A stretch of 64,000 bases of DNA, taken from the NCBI GenBank assembly GCA_039820585.1, contig JBCBPV010000014.1:3921-67920 (forward strand), written 5' to 3'. Under the pieces are notes generated by a model. That model was not told the origin of the DNA. It did no database searches and was given only the letters and a program-made list of their open reading frames with translations. The position numbers were made by a program, and so were the translations under genes. This DNA is from JBCBGF01 sp039820585 (GTDB lineage Bacteria > Pseudomonadota > Alphaproteobacteria > Rhodobacterales > Rhodobacteraceae). This document shows positions 26,057 to 35,391 of the stretch, piece by piece (position 1 is the stretch's first letter; the number at the start of each line of letters is the position of its first letter).

Positions 26057-27403
26057 ATGTCGGGTATTCCACACGATCATTACGAGCCCAAGACGGGTGG
26101 CGAGAAGTGGCTTCACCGCCGACTTCCGATTGTCGCCCTGATGTACGACACCATCATGATCCCCACACCCAAGAACCTGAACTGGATGTGGATCTGGGGC
26201 ATCGTCCTGACCTTCACGCTGGTCTTGATGATTGTCACAGGCATCGTGCTGGTGATGCACTACACCCCGCATGTCGACTATGCCTTTGCATCGGTCGAAC
26301 ACATCATGCGCAACGTGAATGGCGGGCACATGATCCGCTATATTCACCAGAACGGCGCATCGCTGTTCTTCTTTGCGGTCTATCTGCACATCTTCCGCGG
26401 CCTCTACTACGGCTCTTACAAGGAACCGCGTGAGGTGACGTGGATCATCGGCATGCTGATCTATGTGCTGATGATGGCAACGGCGTTCATGGGCTACGTT
26501 CTGCCCTGGGGTCAGATGTCCTTCTGGGGCGCAACCGTGATCACCGGCCTCTTCGGCGCGATCCCGTTTGTGGGCGACACGCTTCTGGTCTGGCTGCAAG
26601 GTGGTCCGGCAATTGATAACGCCACGCTGAACCGCTTCTTCTCGCTGCACTATCTCTTGCCCTTCGTTATCCTGGGCCTGGTGGTCGTGCATATCTGGGC
26701 CTTCCACACCACGGGCAACAACAACCCCACCGGTGTCGAAGTGCGCCGCACCTCGAAAGAAGAGGCTGAGCGCGACACGCTGCCGTTCTGGCCCTACTTC
26801 GTGATCAAGGATCTGTTCGCTCTGGCGCTGATCCTGGCGGTGTTCTTTGCGGTCGTGGGCTTCATGCCCAACTACCTTGGCCACCCCGACAACTACATCG
26901 AAGCCAACCCGCTGGTTACACCGGCACACATCGTGCCCGAATGGTACTTCCTGCCGTTCTACGCGATCCTGCGCGCCTTCGATGACACCGTCTGGATCGT
27001 CCAGTTCGCGTCGTTCATCACCGGCGGCATCATCGATGCCAAGTTCTTCGGTGTACTTGCGATGTTCGGTGCGATCGTGGTGATGGCGCTGGCGCCATGG
27101 CTTGATACCTCGGCTGTCCGCTCGGGCCGCTATCGCCCGATGTTCAAGTGGTGGTTCTGGCTTCTGGTGGTGAACTTCGTCGTTCTGACCTGGGTGGGTG
27201 CGATGCCGGCGGAAGGGATCTATCCCTACATCGCCCTGATCGCGTCGACCTATTGGTTCGCGTACTTCCTGGTCATCCTGCCGCTTCTGGGCGTGATCGA
27301 GAAGCCGCTGCCAGAGCCCGCGACGATCGAGGATGACTACAAGGCGCATGCGTCCAAGACTGGCGGTACGACGACCGTCGCAGATCCAACGCCTGCGGAA
27401 TAA
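26057..27403 (+). CDS. petB: cytochrome b of the bc1 complex
   Basis: The 448-aa membrane core of the bc1 complex, with eight membrane helices binding two b hemes and the Qo and Qi quinone sites. Visible are the start IPHDHYEPKTGGEKWLHRRLPI, heme-ligand helices (MHYTPHVDYAF, VYLHIFRGLYYGSYK, SLHYLLPFVILGLVVVHIW), and the Qo-site PEWY at 294-297. The C-terminal tail beyond helix H (about residues 420-448) is hydrophilic. RBS GGGAGAG before ATG 26057; 11 bp after petA. Confidence 0.97.
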   Translation: MSGIPHDHYEPKTGGEKWLHRRLPIVALMYDTIMIPTPKNLNWMWIWGIVLTFTLVLMIVTGIVLVMHYTPHVDYAFASVEHIMRNVNGGHMIRYIHQNGASLFFFAVYLHIFRGLYYGSYKEPREVTWIIGMLIYVLMMATAFMGYVLPWGQMSFWGATVITGLFGAIPFVGDTLLVWLQGGPAIDNATLNRFFSLHYLLPFVILGLVVVHIWAFHTTGNNNPTGVEVRRTSKEEAERDTLPFWPYFVIKDLFALALILAVFFAVVGFMPNYLGHPDNYIEANPLVTPAHIVPEWYFLPFYAILRAFDDTVWIVQFASFITGGIIDAKFFGVLAMFGAIVVMALAPWLDTSAVRSGRYRPMFKWWFWLLVVNFVVLTWVGAMPAEGIYPYIALIASTYWFAYFLVILPLLGVIEKPLPEPATIEDDYKAHASKTGGTTTVADPTPAE

Positions 27404-27419
27404 GAGGATCTCTGAACCA

Positions 27420-28232
27420 ATGATCAGACAACTCACTCTTGCCGCAACGGTTGCGCTGGGCCTCGGCTCTGGCGCGGCCCTGGCTGCCGGCAAAACGGGC
27501 GAAGTCACCGATTACAGCTTCTCGTTCGAGGGGCCCTTCGGCAGCTACGACCAGATGCAGCTTCAGCGCGGCCTGCAGGTCTACACCGAGATCTGTTCGG
27601 CCTGCCACGGCCTGCAATACGTGCCCTTGCGCACATTGGGCGATCCGGGTGGACCCGGGCTGCCCGAAGATCAGGTTCGGGCCTATGCCGAGTTCTACGA
27701 GGTGTTCGACCCAACCCTGTTCGATGGCGAGGGCGACTTTCGCGCCGCCACGCCGAACGACAACTTCCCCGGCTCGATGGTGTCCAACGCCCCCGACCTC
27801 AGCCTGATGGCGAAAGGCCGTGCGGGTTTCTCTGGCCCCTACGGCCTGGGCATCAACCAGTTCTTCCGCGGCATGGGTGGGGCGGAATACATCGCCTCGC
27901 TGCTCGCCGGGTACACTGGCGAGGAAAAGGAAGAAGCGGGCGCGATTCTGTATGAGAACACGGCCTTCCCGGGCGGCTGGATTTCCATGGCACCCCCGCT
28001 TTGGGGCGATGATGTCGAATTTGCCGATGGCAGCCCGACAGATATTGAAAGCCTGTCAAAGGACGTCTCGGCCTTCCTGATGTGGACGGCAGAGCCCAAG
28101 ATGATGGCCCGTAAGCAGGCCGGCTTCACCGCCGTTCTGATGCTGGTGATCCTCTCGGCGCTTCTCTACCTGACGAACAAGCGGATCTGGGCCCCGGTCA
28201 AACGGGCCGCCAAGGAAACGCCAGCAGAGTAA
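27420..28232 (+). CDS. petC: cytochrome c1
   Basis: The 270-aa heme-c subunit of bc1, passing electrons to soluble or membrane cytochrome c. It has a cleavable signal peptide (to about residue 23, ALAAGK), the heme-binding CSACH at 59-63, DLSLMAKGR and a C-terminal membrane anchor (AVLMLVILSALLYLTNKRIW) that tethers it to the periplasmic face. ATG 27420 lies 16 bp after petB; the GAGG upstream is spaced a little long. A strong bidirectional terminator follows. Confidence 0.96.
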   Translation: MIRQLTLAATVALGLGSGAALAAGKTGEVTDYSFSFEGPFGSYDQMQLQRGLQVYTEICSACHGLQYVPLRTLGDPGGPGLPEDQVRAYAEFYEVFDPTLFDGEGDFRAATPNDNFPGSMVSNAPDLSLMAKGRAGFSGPYGLGINQFFRGMGGAEYIASLLAGYTGEEKEEAGAILYENTAFPGGWISMAPPLWGDDVEFADGSPTDIESLSKDVSAFLMWTAEPKMMARKQAGFTAVLMLVILSALLYLTNKRIWAPVKRAAKETPAE

Positions 28233-28254
28233 ACTGCGCCACATTGATCTTCGG

Positions 28255-28281
28255 AAAAGCGCGCCTTCGGGCGCGCTTTTT
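28255..28281. terminator. bidirectional rho-independent terminator, petC/thiQ
   Basis: AAAA-GCGCGCC (28255-28265), TTCG tetraloop, GGCGCGC-TTTTT (28270-28281). A perfect stem with A-run and T-run on either side serves both convergent operons, petABC and thiBPQ. Confidence 0.92.
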
Positions 28282-28973
28282 CATGCCAGATACGCCGCTA
28301 GGGCAGGGGGTGGGTTATCCAGCAGGTCCCCCGTGCCCATCGGCGCATGCGCCCGACCGTCGGCCACCAGGATCGTCCGTTCCGCCACCCGCCGCGCGTC
28401 GCCCGGATCATGGGTCACCAACAGCACCGTCTTGCCATCGGCCACCAGCGTCCCCCGCACCAGATCCAGCATCTCGGCCTTCAGCGCCGGTCCCAGCGCC
28501 GCAAACGGCTCATCCAGCAACACAAGCGGCCGATCCCGCACCAGCGCCCGCGCCAGTGCCACCCGGCTCTGCTCGCCCCCCGACAGCGCGGCGGGCTTGC
28601 GCGTCTCCTTACCGTCCAGACCCACCCGCGCCAGCACTGCATCCACCTGCGCCCATTGCGCGTCCGACAAGCGCAGGTTCGGCGCCACGCCCAACGCCAC
28701 GTTCGCCCGCACATCGAGATGGGGAAACAGGTTGTTGTCCTGGAACACCACCGACACAGGCCGTTGCCCGGGGCTAAGCGGCGTCAAATCAGCATCCGCC
28801 CAAAACACCCGCCCACTGGCCGGTACCACAAACCCCGCTATCACCGATAACAGCGTCGATTTCCCCGCGCCCGACGGCCCGATCACCGCCGTCACCCCGG
28901 CACCGCCAACCTCAAAATCCGCCGCCAACCGATGGCTGCCCTGCCGCACCTCAACCCCCTCAAACCGCAGCAT
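28281..28973 (-). CDS. thiQ: thiamine ABC transporter ATP-binding protein
   Basis: ATPase of the thiamine/TPP importer. The 230-aa product has Walker A GPSGAGKST, Q-loop VVFQDNNLFPHL, signature LSGGEQSRVALARAL, Walker B LVLLDEPF and the switch His in VTHDP. ATG 28973 overlaps the end of thiP by 14 bp. The assignment to thiamine rests on the linked thiB and thiP and the TPP riboswitch upstream. Confidence 0.93.
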   Translation of the reverse strand: MLRFEGVEVRQGSHRLAADFEVGGAGVTAVIGPSGAGKSTLLSVIAGFVVPASGRVFWADADLTPLSPGQRPVSVVFQDNNLFPHLDVRANVALGVAPNLRLSDAQWAQVDAVLARVGLDGKETRKPAALSGGEQSRVALARALVRDRPLVLLDEPFAALGPALKAEMLDLVRGTLVADGKTVLLVTHDPGDARRVAERTILVADGRAHAPMGTGDLLDNPPPALAAYLA

Positions 28974-30519
28974 GCATCCGCCCCCCGCGATCAATCGCCC
29001 AGAACAGCACGAGGCTCAGCGCCAACAGCAACAGTGCCGCCCCCGCCGCATCCTCCGTCCGGTACGCCGCCATCAGACGATACAGCTGCAAGGGCAGGGT
29101 GGCATTCTCACTATCCGCAAACAGCGCAATGACGCCGAGATCCCCCATCGACAACGCCGCCGCCAGCCCGGCCGAGAACCCCAAGGGTCGCCGCAACCGC
29201 GGCAACACCAGCCACCGCAGCCGCGCCCAGCCCGTCATCCCCAACGCATCCGCCGTCCGCCCATACTGCGCCTCGACCACCGCCAGCTCGGGCAGGATCG
29301 CGCGCAACGCAAAAGGCAGGCTCATCGCCGCATTCACCGCAATCGTCACCGGAAGGGCCAGCGCCGCGGGATCCGCAAGCGGAAACAGCACAATGAACAG
29401 CCCCGTCCCAATCACCAAAGGCGACGCCGCAATCGACAGATAGCCCACGCTTTCCATCACCCCCGCCGCAACCGCCCGTGTCCCCCGCAAGGCCTGCGCC
29501 GCCGAGGCGAGCGGCAGCGCCAGGCACAGCACCAATACCGCCGAGGCCACCGCCACCACCACAGACCGCCCCGCCGCCTCAAACACCTGCACCGGCAGCC
29601 CCGCAAGCTGCGGCACCCCCCGGATCACGATCATCGACAAGGGAACCAACAGGAACAACGCCGCCAACCCAATCCACCCCGCATCCAGCACGCGCGCAGG
29701 CCCGCGTGCGGCATCCCACCGCTGCAAAGGCCGGTCCAGCCCCGCGCCCATCGCCGCCGGCACCGCGACCCAGGCCGCCAACGCCGCCGCTGCGCCCGTG
29801 ACGGCGAACTGGATCGTTGCCAAAACCGCCGCTTTGCCCAGATCGAACTCAAACAGAAACGCCTGATAGATCGCCAACTCAATCGTCGTCGCCCGCGGCC
29901 CCCCGCCCAGCGTCAGCGCAACGGCAAAGCTGGTCGTGCAGATCAGAAAGATCAGCATCGCCACGCCGGGCACCACGGCCCGCAGCATAGGCCATTCCAA
30001 CTGCCGAAACACGTCCCACGGCCCCATGCCCAGCGTCGCCGCCAGCCGAAACCGCTCCGCCGGGATCGCCAGCCACCCTTGCAGGATCAGCCGCGTCGCC
30101 AGTGGCAGGTTGAAGAACACATGCGCCAGCACGACCCCATGCAGCCCATAAATGCTCAGCGGGTCCAGCCCCAGTGCCCCCAACCCCTGCGACACCAACC
30201 CGGTCCGCCCGAACACCGCAAGCAGCCCCAGCACCGCAACAATCACCGGCACAATGAACGGCGCGCCCAACAGCAGCACCAGCACGCCCCGCCCCGGAAA
30301 CGACCGCCGCGCCAGGGCCCGCGCCACCGGGATCGCCAGCGCCACGCTAATCACCGCCGACAGCACCGCCTGCCACAAGGTAAACCGGATCGCCGCCCAA
30401 TCCCCCGCGCCAAGGCCGGCCCCAGCCTCGGCCCAAAGCGCCACAACCGCCAGCGGGCCGAGGGTCAGCAAAACGACAAACGCCGCCGCCAGCCCCCCGC
30501 CCACCAGCGTCTTTGTCAT
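28960..30519 (-). CDS. thiP: thiamine ABC transporter permease
   Basis: A 519-aa double permease: two fused binding-protein-dependent transport domains with about twelve membrane segments, each half carrying an EAA-type loop (first in RFRLAATLGMGPWDVFRQLEWP; second in YGRTADALGMTGWARLRWLVLP) that contacts ThiQ. This fused layout is characteristic of ThiP. ATG 30519 overlaps the thiB stop by 4 bp. GC content is very high, giving long meaningless antisense frames. Confidence 0.93.
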   Translation of the reverse strand: MTKTLVGGGLAAAFVVLLTLGPLAVVALWAEAGAGLGAGDWAAIRFTLWQAVLSAVISVALAIPVARALARRSFPGRGVLVLLLGAPFIVPVIVAVLGLLAVFGRTGLVSQGLGALGLDPLSIYGLHGVVLAHVFFNLPLATRLILQGWLAIPAERFRLAATLGMGPWDVFRQLEWPMLRAVVPGVAMLIFLICTTSFAVALTLGGGPRATTIELAIYQAFLFEFDLGKAAVLATIQFAVTGAAAALAAWVAVPAAMGAGLDRPLQRWDAARGPARVLDAGWIGLAALFLLVPLSMIVIRGVPQLAGLPVQVFEAAGRSVVVAVASAVLVLCLALPLASAAQALRGTRAVAAGVMESVGYLSIAASPLVIGTGLFIVLFPLADPAALALPVTIAVNAAMSLPFALRAILPELAVVEAQYGRTADALGMTGWARLRWLVLPRLRRPLGFSAGLAAALSMGDLGVIALFADSENATLPLQLYRLMAAYRTEDAAGAALLLLALSLVLFWAIDRGGRMHAAV

Positions 30520-31505
30520 TGGCTGAGCGCGCCCAACCACGTCTCCAACGCCACATCGCGCACCGCAGGCGCCTCATCCGCGGGGATAACCAGCGCCGTT
30601 TCGGGCTGGATCAGGGTCTCAAACCCCTCAGGCAATCCGCCTTCGGGGATCACGGCTGGGTACATCCAGTTCGTCGTCGGGATCACCGACTGAAACCCGT
30701 CCGAGATCATGAAGGCCAAAAACGCATCCGCCAGCTCCGGCTGATCGGTCCCCGCCAGCTTCCCCGCCACCTCGATCTGCATGTAATGCCCTTCGTCAAA
30801 GGGCGCCGCCGCCTTCGACGGATCTTCCTCGGCGATCAGGTGATACGCAGGCGATGTTGTATAGGACAACACCATGTCCGCTTCACCCTCCAGAAACAGC
30901 CCATAGGCCTCCGACCAGCCCTTGGTAACTGTCACGATGTTATCGCTCAGCCCGGCCCAGATCTCACCCGCCTCGTCGCCATAAGCCGCCTGAACCCACA
31001 TCAGCAGGCCCAGCCCCGGCGTCGACGATCGCGGATCCTGGATCAGGATCGACACGTCGCTGTCGGCCAATTCCCGCAGGCTCGTGGGCGGCGTGGGCAC
31101 TGCTTCCTTGTCATGCACAAACGCAAAATACCCCCAGTCGAACGGCAAAAACGTCTCATCCGTCCAGTCCACGGGCAGATCCAGCCCACTGGCATCCTGC
31201 CCATGCGCCTCAAACAGCCCCGTCTCAGCCGCCGCTGCCGTCAGGTTCGTATCCAGCCCCAGCACGATATCGGCATCGGTCCGCGCCCCTTCCAGACGCA
31301 CACGCGACAGCAAAGACGCGCCATCGCCCGCGCCCACAAATTGCAAGTCACAGCCGCAGGTTTCTTCAAACGCGGCCTCCACCGCAGGCCCCGGCCCCCA
31401 GTCCGAGGTGAAACTGTCATAGGTATAAATTGTCAGCACAGGCAGATCCGCAACAGCAGGTGTTGCCGCCAAAAGCCCAGCCGCGATGATCGGATGTTTA
31501 CGCAT
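30516..31505 (-). CDS. thiB: thiamine-binding periplasmic protein
   Basis: The 329-aa solute-binding protein of the thiamine importer, with a Sec signal peptide (about 1-20, cleavage near AVADL). Family features include LTIYTYDSF at the mature start, a conserved PFDWGYFAF, LIQDPRSSTPGLGLLMWV and TTNWMYPA near the C-terminus. ATG 31505 gives 5-nt spacing from GGAGG; the adjacent ATG at 31508 and one at 31517 are less well placed. It lies downstream of a TPP riboswitch. Confidence 0.93.
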   Translation of the reverse strand: MRKHPIIAAGLLAATPAVADLPVLTIYTYDSFTSDWGPGPAVEAAFEETCGCDLQFVGAGDGASLLSRVRLEGARTDADIVLGLDTNLTAAAAETGLFEAHGQDASGLDLPVDWTDETFLPFDWGYFAFVHDKEAVPTPPTSLRELADSDVSILIQDPRSSTPGLGLLMWVQAAYGDEAGEIWAGLSDNIVTVTKGWSEAYGLFLEGEADMVLSYTTSPAYHLIAEEDPSKAAAPFDEGHYMQIEVAGKLAGTDQPELADAFLAFMISDGFQSVIPTTNWMYPAVIPEGGLPEGFETLIQPETALVIPADEAPAVRDVALETWLGALSQ

Positions 31506-31551
31506 CATATCCTCCATTCATGGCCCGGACGAAGTTCGGTCAGAGGATATC

Positions 31552-31640
31552 TCTACCTTCCCTCCGCCGGTCTTAACCGGTTCAGGTTCAACGGGTTCGC
31601 AGATTTGCATCTCAGCCCAGCCGGGCACCCCGAGGTGGGT
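31552..31640 (-). promoter_or_regulatory. TPP riboswitch (THI element)
   Basis: On the minus strand the two conserved halves of the thi-box are clear: CTCGGGGTGC...GGGCTGAGAT, then AACCCGTTGAACCTGA, and finally the CCGGTTAAGACCGGCGGAGGGA arm. Together they make the TPP aptamer. It ends about 50 nt upstream of the thiB start codon and should repress thiBPQ when thiamine pyrophosphate is plentiful, through the hairpin-forming AGAGATATCCTCT region before the RBS (inference). Confidence 0.95.
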
Positions 31641-31719
31641 TTGTATCTATGCCGCAGGGCGGGGCAGGGCAAGGCGAAACCCCTTGAGGCCGCCGGGGGC
31701 CACCGCTAAGCACGCGGGC

Positions 31720-32820
31720 ATGAGCTTCAACACCTTCGGCCACCTCTTCCGCGTCACCACCTGGGGCGAAAGCCACGGACCCGCCCTGGGCGCCACGGTG
31801 GATGGCTGCCCGCCGGGCGTGCCGATCTCGGCCGAGGACATCCAGGTCTGGCTCGACAAGCGCAAACCCGGCCAGAACCGCTACACAACCCAACGCCGCG
31901 AAGCCGACGCCGTGGAAATCCTGTCCGGCGTGTTCGAGGGCCTGACCACCGGCACGCCGATCCAGCTGATGATCCGCAACACAGATCAGCGCTCGAAAGA
32001 CTACGGCGACATCGCCGAAAAGTTCCGCCCCGGCCATGCCGACATCACCTACTGGCAAAAGTACGGCATCCGCGACTATCGCGGCGGGGGCCGGTCATCC
32101 GCCCGCGAAACCGCCGCACGCGTGGCCGCAGGGGGCGTTGCCCGCGCGGCACTGGCGCACCTCGTCCCCGATCTGCAGATCACCGGCTACATGGTCCGCA
32201 TGGGCGAACACGCCATCGACCGCGCCCGCTTCGACTGGGCTGAGGTCGCGAACAATCCGTTCTGGACGCCCGATGCCCAAGCCGCCGAAGACTGGGCCAC
32301 CTACCTCGACGGGTTGCGCAAATCCGGCAGCTCGGTGGGTGCCCTGATCGAAGTCGCCGTGCGCGGCGCACCGGCGGGCCTGGGCGCACCGGTCTATGCC
32401 AAGCTCGACACCGATCTGGCCGCCGCGATGATGAGCATCAATGCCGTCAAAGGCGTGGAGATCGGCGAAGGCCTGTCCGCCGCCATGCTGACGGGCGAAG
32501 CCAATGCCGATGAGATCACGATGGGGCCAAACGGCCCGGAGTACAGCTCAAACCACGCGGGCGGTATTCTGGGCGGTATCTCCACAGGTCAGGACATCAT
32601 CGTCCGCTTCGCCGTCAAGCCCACCTCATCCATCCTGACGCCCCGCCGGACGATCACCAAGTCGGGCGAGAACACCGAAATCGTCACCAAAGGCCGCCAC
32701 GACCCCTGCGTCGGCATCCGCGCAGTACCGGTGGGCGAAGCGATGGCCGCCTGCGTGATCCTCGACCACTTGCTTTTGGATCGGGGTCAAACCGGCGGCC
32801 AGCGCGGCCGGATCGGCTAA
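31720..32820 (+). CDS. aroC: chorismate synthase
   Basis: Last step of the shikimate pathway, EPSP to chorismate, using reduced FMN. The 366-aa product has GESHGPALGATVDGCPPG near the start, the RPGHADITYWQKYGIRDYRGGGRSSARETAARVAAG signature region (here cited in parts: RPGHAD, GGGRSSARET), and FAVKPTSSI and RHDPCVGIRAVPVGEAM near the end. ATG 31720 has a poor RBS but is the family start (MSFNTFGHLFRV). Divergent from thiB. Confidence 0.96.
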   Translation: MSFNTFGHLFRVTTWGESHGPALGATVDGCPPGVPISAEDIQVWLDKRKPGQNRYTTQRREADAVEILSGVFEGLTTGTPIQLMIRNTDQRSKDYGDIAEKFRPGHADITYWQKYGIRDYRGGGRSSARETAARVAAGGVARAALAHLVPDLQITGYMVRMGEHAIDRARFDWAEVANNPFWTPDAQAAEDWATYLDGLRKSGSSVGALIEVAVRGAPAGLGAPVYAKLDTDLAAAMMSINAVKGVEIGEGLSAAMLTGEANADEITMGPNGPEYSSNHAGGILGGISTGQDIIVRFAVKPTSSILTPRRTITKSGENTEIVTKGRHDPCVGIRAVPVGEAMAACVILDHLLLDRGQTGGQRGRIG

Positions 32821-33230
32821 GCCGTCGCCGCCGCCATAGCGGTATCCATCAGCGCCATGATGTCGGCCTTGCTGGTCCCCGCCACGATGCGCCCAAGCTC
32901 CTGATCGCCTTTCAGCACGACCAGTGTTGACCGACGCGGGATCTGCAACCGGTTGGCCAGGTCGGACTGGCTGTGATCATCCCAGTTCACCGACACGAAA
33001 GAAATCGCATCCGCATAGGCCGGGTTCTCAGCCTTCAGCGCATTGATCGTCCGCTCCTGCGCCGCGCAGGTCGTGCACCACGGCGTGTAGAAATCCACAA
33101 ACACGGTCTTGCCCTCGGCCAGCTGCTGGTCGACCAGACCGGGGGTATAGGGCGTGCCGGTGGCGGCACTGGCAACTGCGGGGGCAGCGGCCACAGCAGC
33201 GGTAGAGATCAGAAAGTCGCGACGTTTCAT
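32817..33230 (-). CDS. Tat-exported thioredoxin-like protein
   Basis: A 137-aa periplasmic thioredoxin-fold protein. The N-terminus MKRRDFLISTAAVAAAPAVASA is a twin-arginine-like signal, and the active site is WCTTC (FYTPWCTTCAAQE), with the cis-Pro at RRSTLVV replaced by a Ser-Thr context. ATG 33230 lies after GAGGAGTACCAAT. It directly follows ccdA (19 bp), which would supply electrons across the membrane, so a periplasmic reductase role, for example toward apocytochromes, is inferred. Its stop overlaps aroC by 4 bp. Confidence 0.87.
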   Translation of the reverse strand: MKRRDFLISTAAVAAAPAVASAATGTPYTPGLVDQQLAEGKTVFVDFYTPWCTTCAAQERTINALKAENPAYADAISFVSVNWDDHSQSDLANRLQIPRRSTLVVLKGDQELGRIVAGTSKADIMALMDTAMAAATA

Positions 33231-33249
33231 ATTGGTACTCCTCAAGGAT

Positions 33250-33963
33250 CTACAAAGAGACAGACAGATCGATCAACCAGGGCGGCAGGTTCTGGATCGC
33301 CCAGATCTCGATCATGTGGTGAACTTTCAGCAGGATGGCCGCGCCCACGGCCACAAAGACCGCGCCCATGATCGGCCGCGCCTTGGCGGCAATCACCCGC
33401 ATCGCGGCCTGGCGCCGCTGGATCGCCGAACGCGCGCCATAGCCCAGCGCGATGATGATCGTCGACACACCCAGCGCGAAAAACACCATGATCGCCGCCG
33501 CCCGGCCCAGGCTTTCCCCCTGGCTCGCCAGCGATATCGCCCCGCCCAGCGTCGGCCCGATACACGGGCTCCACACCGCGCCCAACAGCATCCCGCCCAG
33601 AAACTGGCCTGTGCCGCCAGAGCGATCAATCTCATCCATCCCCGCATCTGCCTGGGCCGAAATCCCCGCAGTCGCGGTGGCAAAGCTTTCCGAGAACCGG
33701 GGCACCAGCAGGATCAGACCAAAGCCGATCATCAGCACAGCACCCGCATTCGAAATCGTCTCAGGCGTGATGCCCAGCGACCGGCCAAACACCGTCACCG
33801 CCATGCCCAGCACCACAAACGACACGCTCATCCCCGCGGCCACCAACAGCGGCCCATGCCGCCCGCTTTGCAACGCGGTGGCCAACACGATCGGCAGCAC
33901 CGGCAAGACGCAAGGATTAATCAGCGTCAGCAGGCCCGCCCCATAGGCAAGGATCATCTCCAT
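33250..33963 (-). CDS. ccdA: CcdA-type thiol electron carrier, cytochrome c biogenesis
   Basis: A 237-aa protein with six membrane helices carrying electrons from cytoplasmic thioredoxin to periplasmic thiol proteins. The two redox cysteines are in INPCVLPVLP (helix 1) and WSPCIGPTLG (helix 4), both in the Pro-Cys context of CcdA/DsbD. ATG 33963 (MEMILAYG) is preferred; ATG 33957 and an upstream start at 34017 are possible. It pairs with the downstream Tat thioredoxin gene. Confidence 0.9.
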   Translation of the reverse strand: MEMILAYGAGLLTLINPCVLPVLPIVLATALQSGRHGPLLVAAGMSVSFVVLGMAVTVFGRSLGITPETISNAGAVLMIGFGLILLVPRFSESFATATAGISAQADAGMDEIDRSGGTGQFLGGMLLGAVWSPCIGPTLGGAISLASQGESLGRAAAIMVFFALGVSTIIIALGYGARSAIQRRQAAMRVIAAKARPIMGAVFVAVGAAILLKVHHMIEIWAIQNLPPWLIDLSVSL

Positions 33964-34034
33964 CGGCCATCGGCATACGCGCCAGACCCCTGACCTGTCA
34001 GCAAAAACTGCTGACACATCCCTTCACATGCGCG

Positions 34035-34904
34035 TCAGTGTGCGCCCCGTCGCGCCCGCTGCACCGCCCCGATCCCCACCGTGATGATCGCCACGCCCAC
34101 AATATCGGCCGGTCCCAGCGTCTCACCCAGCACCAGCGCCGCAATCGCCACGCCGAAAAACGGGTTCAGAAAGTGAAACGTCGCTGCCCGCACCGCCCCG
34201 ATCCGGCCCACCAGCGTGAACCAGACCCAGGTTGCCGCAAGGCCCGGCACCAGCGTGGTATAGGTAAACGCCGCAATCAGCTGCCAGCTCCACCGCACCT
34301 CCAGCGTCTCGGTCAATCCACCGGCAACGCCCAGCGCCGCACTGCCCACCAGCATCTGCAGGCCCACCACCATCAACACGTTGCCCCCCGACGCCGCCCC
34401 GCGCATCGCCAGCGTTGCAAAGGTCAGCGCCAGCGCCCCCAGCCCGCACAAGGCCAGCCCGAACAGATCGATCCCCCCGCCGATCCGTGTGCCCATAATC
34501 AACACCACACCACCAAACCCTGCCACCAGCCCGGCAATGCCCAGGGGCGGCAACCGCTCCCCAAACACCGCCCAACCAAACAGCGCCACCAAGAGCGGCA
34601 GGCTGGAGGCAACGATGGCCGCGACCGAGGCCTCCACCGTCTGCATCGCCATAAAATTCAGCCCCAGATACAGCGCGTTCTGACAGATCCCGAACAGGAT
34701 CGTCGCGTACATCTGCCCTCGCGTCAGCGACCAGCTTTGCCCAATCCACCGCGCAATCACGACAGCAATCACACCAGAGATCGCGAACCGCACCGCCAGC
34801 GTCGTCAAGGGCGGCGCATCCGCCACGATGATTCGCGCCGAGGTAAAGGCCGACGACCACATCAGCGCAAAGGCTAGCCCCATCCCAATCGCGCGTATGT
34901 CCAT
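34035..34904 (-). CDS. EamA/DMT-family exporter
   Basis: A 289-aa protein with ten predicted membrane helices in two EamA repeats (about 8-140 and 150-285). Conserved spots include the start ALMWSSAFTSARIIV and the second-repeat FLNPFFGVAIAALVLGE. DMT exporters move amino acids, nucleosides or drugs; the substrate is unknown. ATG 34904 is 18 bp beyond the HU terminator. It could be transcribed on its own. Confidence 0.87.
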   Translation of the reverse strand: MDIRAIGMGLAFALMWSSAFTSARIIVADAPPLTTLAVRFAISGVIAVVIARWIGQSWSLTRGQMYATILFGICQNALYLGLNFMAMQTVEASVAAIVASSLPLLVALFGWAVFGERLPPLGIAGLVAGFGGVVLIMGTRIGGGIDLFGLALCGLGALALTFATLAMRGAASGGNVLMVVGLQMLVGSAALGVAGGLTETLEVRWSWQLIAAFTYTTLVPGLAATWVWFTLVGRIGAVRAATFHFLNPFFGVAIAALVLGETLGPADIVGVAIITVGIGAVQRARRGAH

Positions 34905-34921
34905 CGTCGCCGTCCAAACTG

Positions 34922-34947
34922 AAAAGGGCCGCCCAAGGCGACCCTTT
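34922..34947 (-). terminator. terminator after the HU gene
   Basis: On the minus strand AAAGGGTCGCC pairs with GGCGGCCCTTT around TTG (one T-G wobble), followed by a T-run. It lies 24 bp after the HU stop codon and just before the EamA gene. Confidence 0.75.
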
Positions 34948-34971
34948 CGTAAACTGTCCCGGTGTCCCGGC

Positions 34972-35259
34972 TCAGTCGTTTACGCTGTCCTTCAGCGCCT
35001 TTGCAATCGTCATCTTGACGACCTTATCGGCATCCTTGTGAATCTGCTCGCCCGTGGCGGGGTTGCGGACCATGCGCGCCGGACGCTCGCGGCAATAGAT
35101 CTTGCCGACACCGGGAAGCGTCACGGCACCGCCGCCGCCCACTTCCTTGGTGATGATGTTCACAATTGAATCGAGCGCCGTGCCCGCAGTTTTCTTGTCG
35201 GCATCCATTTCCTCGGCCAGGGCGGCAACGAGTTGGGTTTTTGTCATTGGTTTTGCCAT
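34972..35259 (-). CDS. HU-family DNA-binding protein
   Basis: A 95-aa histone-like nucleoid protein that bends DNA as a dimer. MTKTQLVAALAEEMDADKKTAGTAL forms the helical base, GVGKIYCRERPARMVRNPATGEQI is the beta-arm with the intercalating RNPATGE proline motif, and a C-terminal helix follows (KMTIAKALKDSVND). The Cys in IYCRERP is unusual for HU. ATG 35259 follows GAGGAGATCACC. The 130 bp upstream is AT-rich and probably holds its promoter. Confidence 0.92.
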   Translation of the reverse strand: MAKPMTKTQLVAALAEEMDADKKTAGTALDSIVNIITKEVGGGGAVTLPGVGKIYCRERPARMVRNPATGEQIHKDADKVVKMTIAKALKDSVND

Positions 35260-35391
35260 GGTGATCTCCTCGTTTCGCCCTTGGTATAGGGGCGTCGTCC
35301 AATCTTTAAACGGTATATTGATATCAAACACAACGTCTGGTGGCAGTAAAATAAGGCCACACTAGCCATTTCTGTGCTGTTTTTTGCCGAT

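Noticed and set aside
25946..30700. Very long antisense open frames opposite petB and thiP
   Set aside because: Typical of high-GC coding sequence; their translations are Arg/His/Pro-rich with no domain, while the sense strands encode complete known proteins with RBSs.
35311..35322. TTGATATCAA upstream of the HU gene as an FNR site
   Set aside because: It is a palindrome but lacks the 4-nt spacer of FNR sites; likely chance in an AT-rich promoter.
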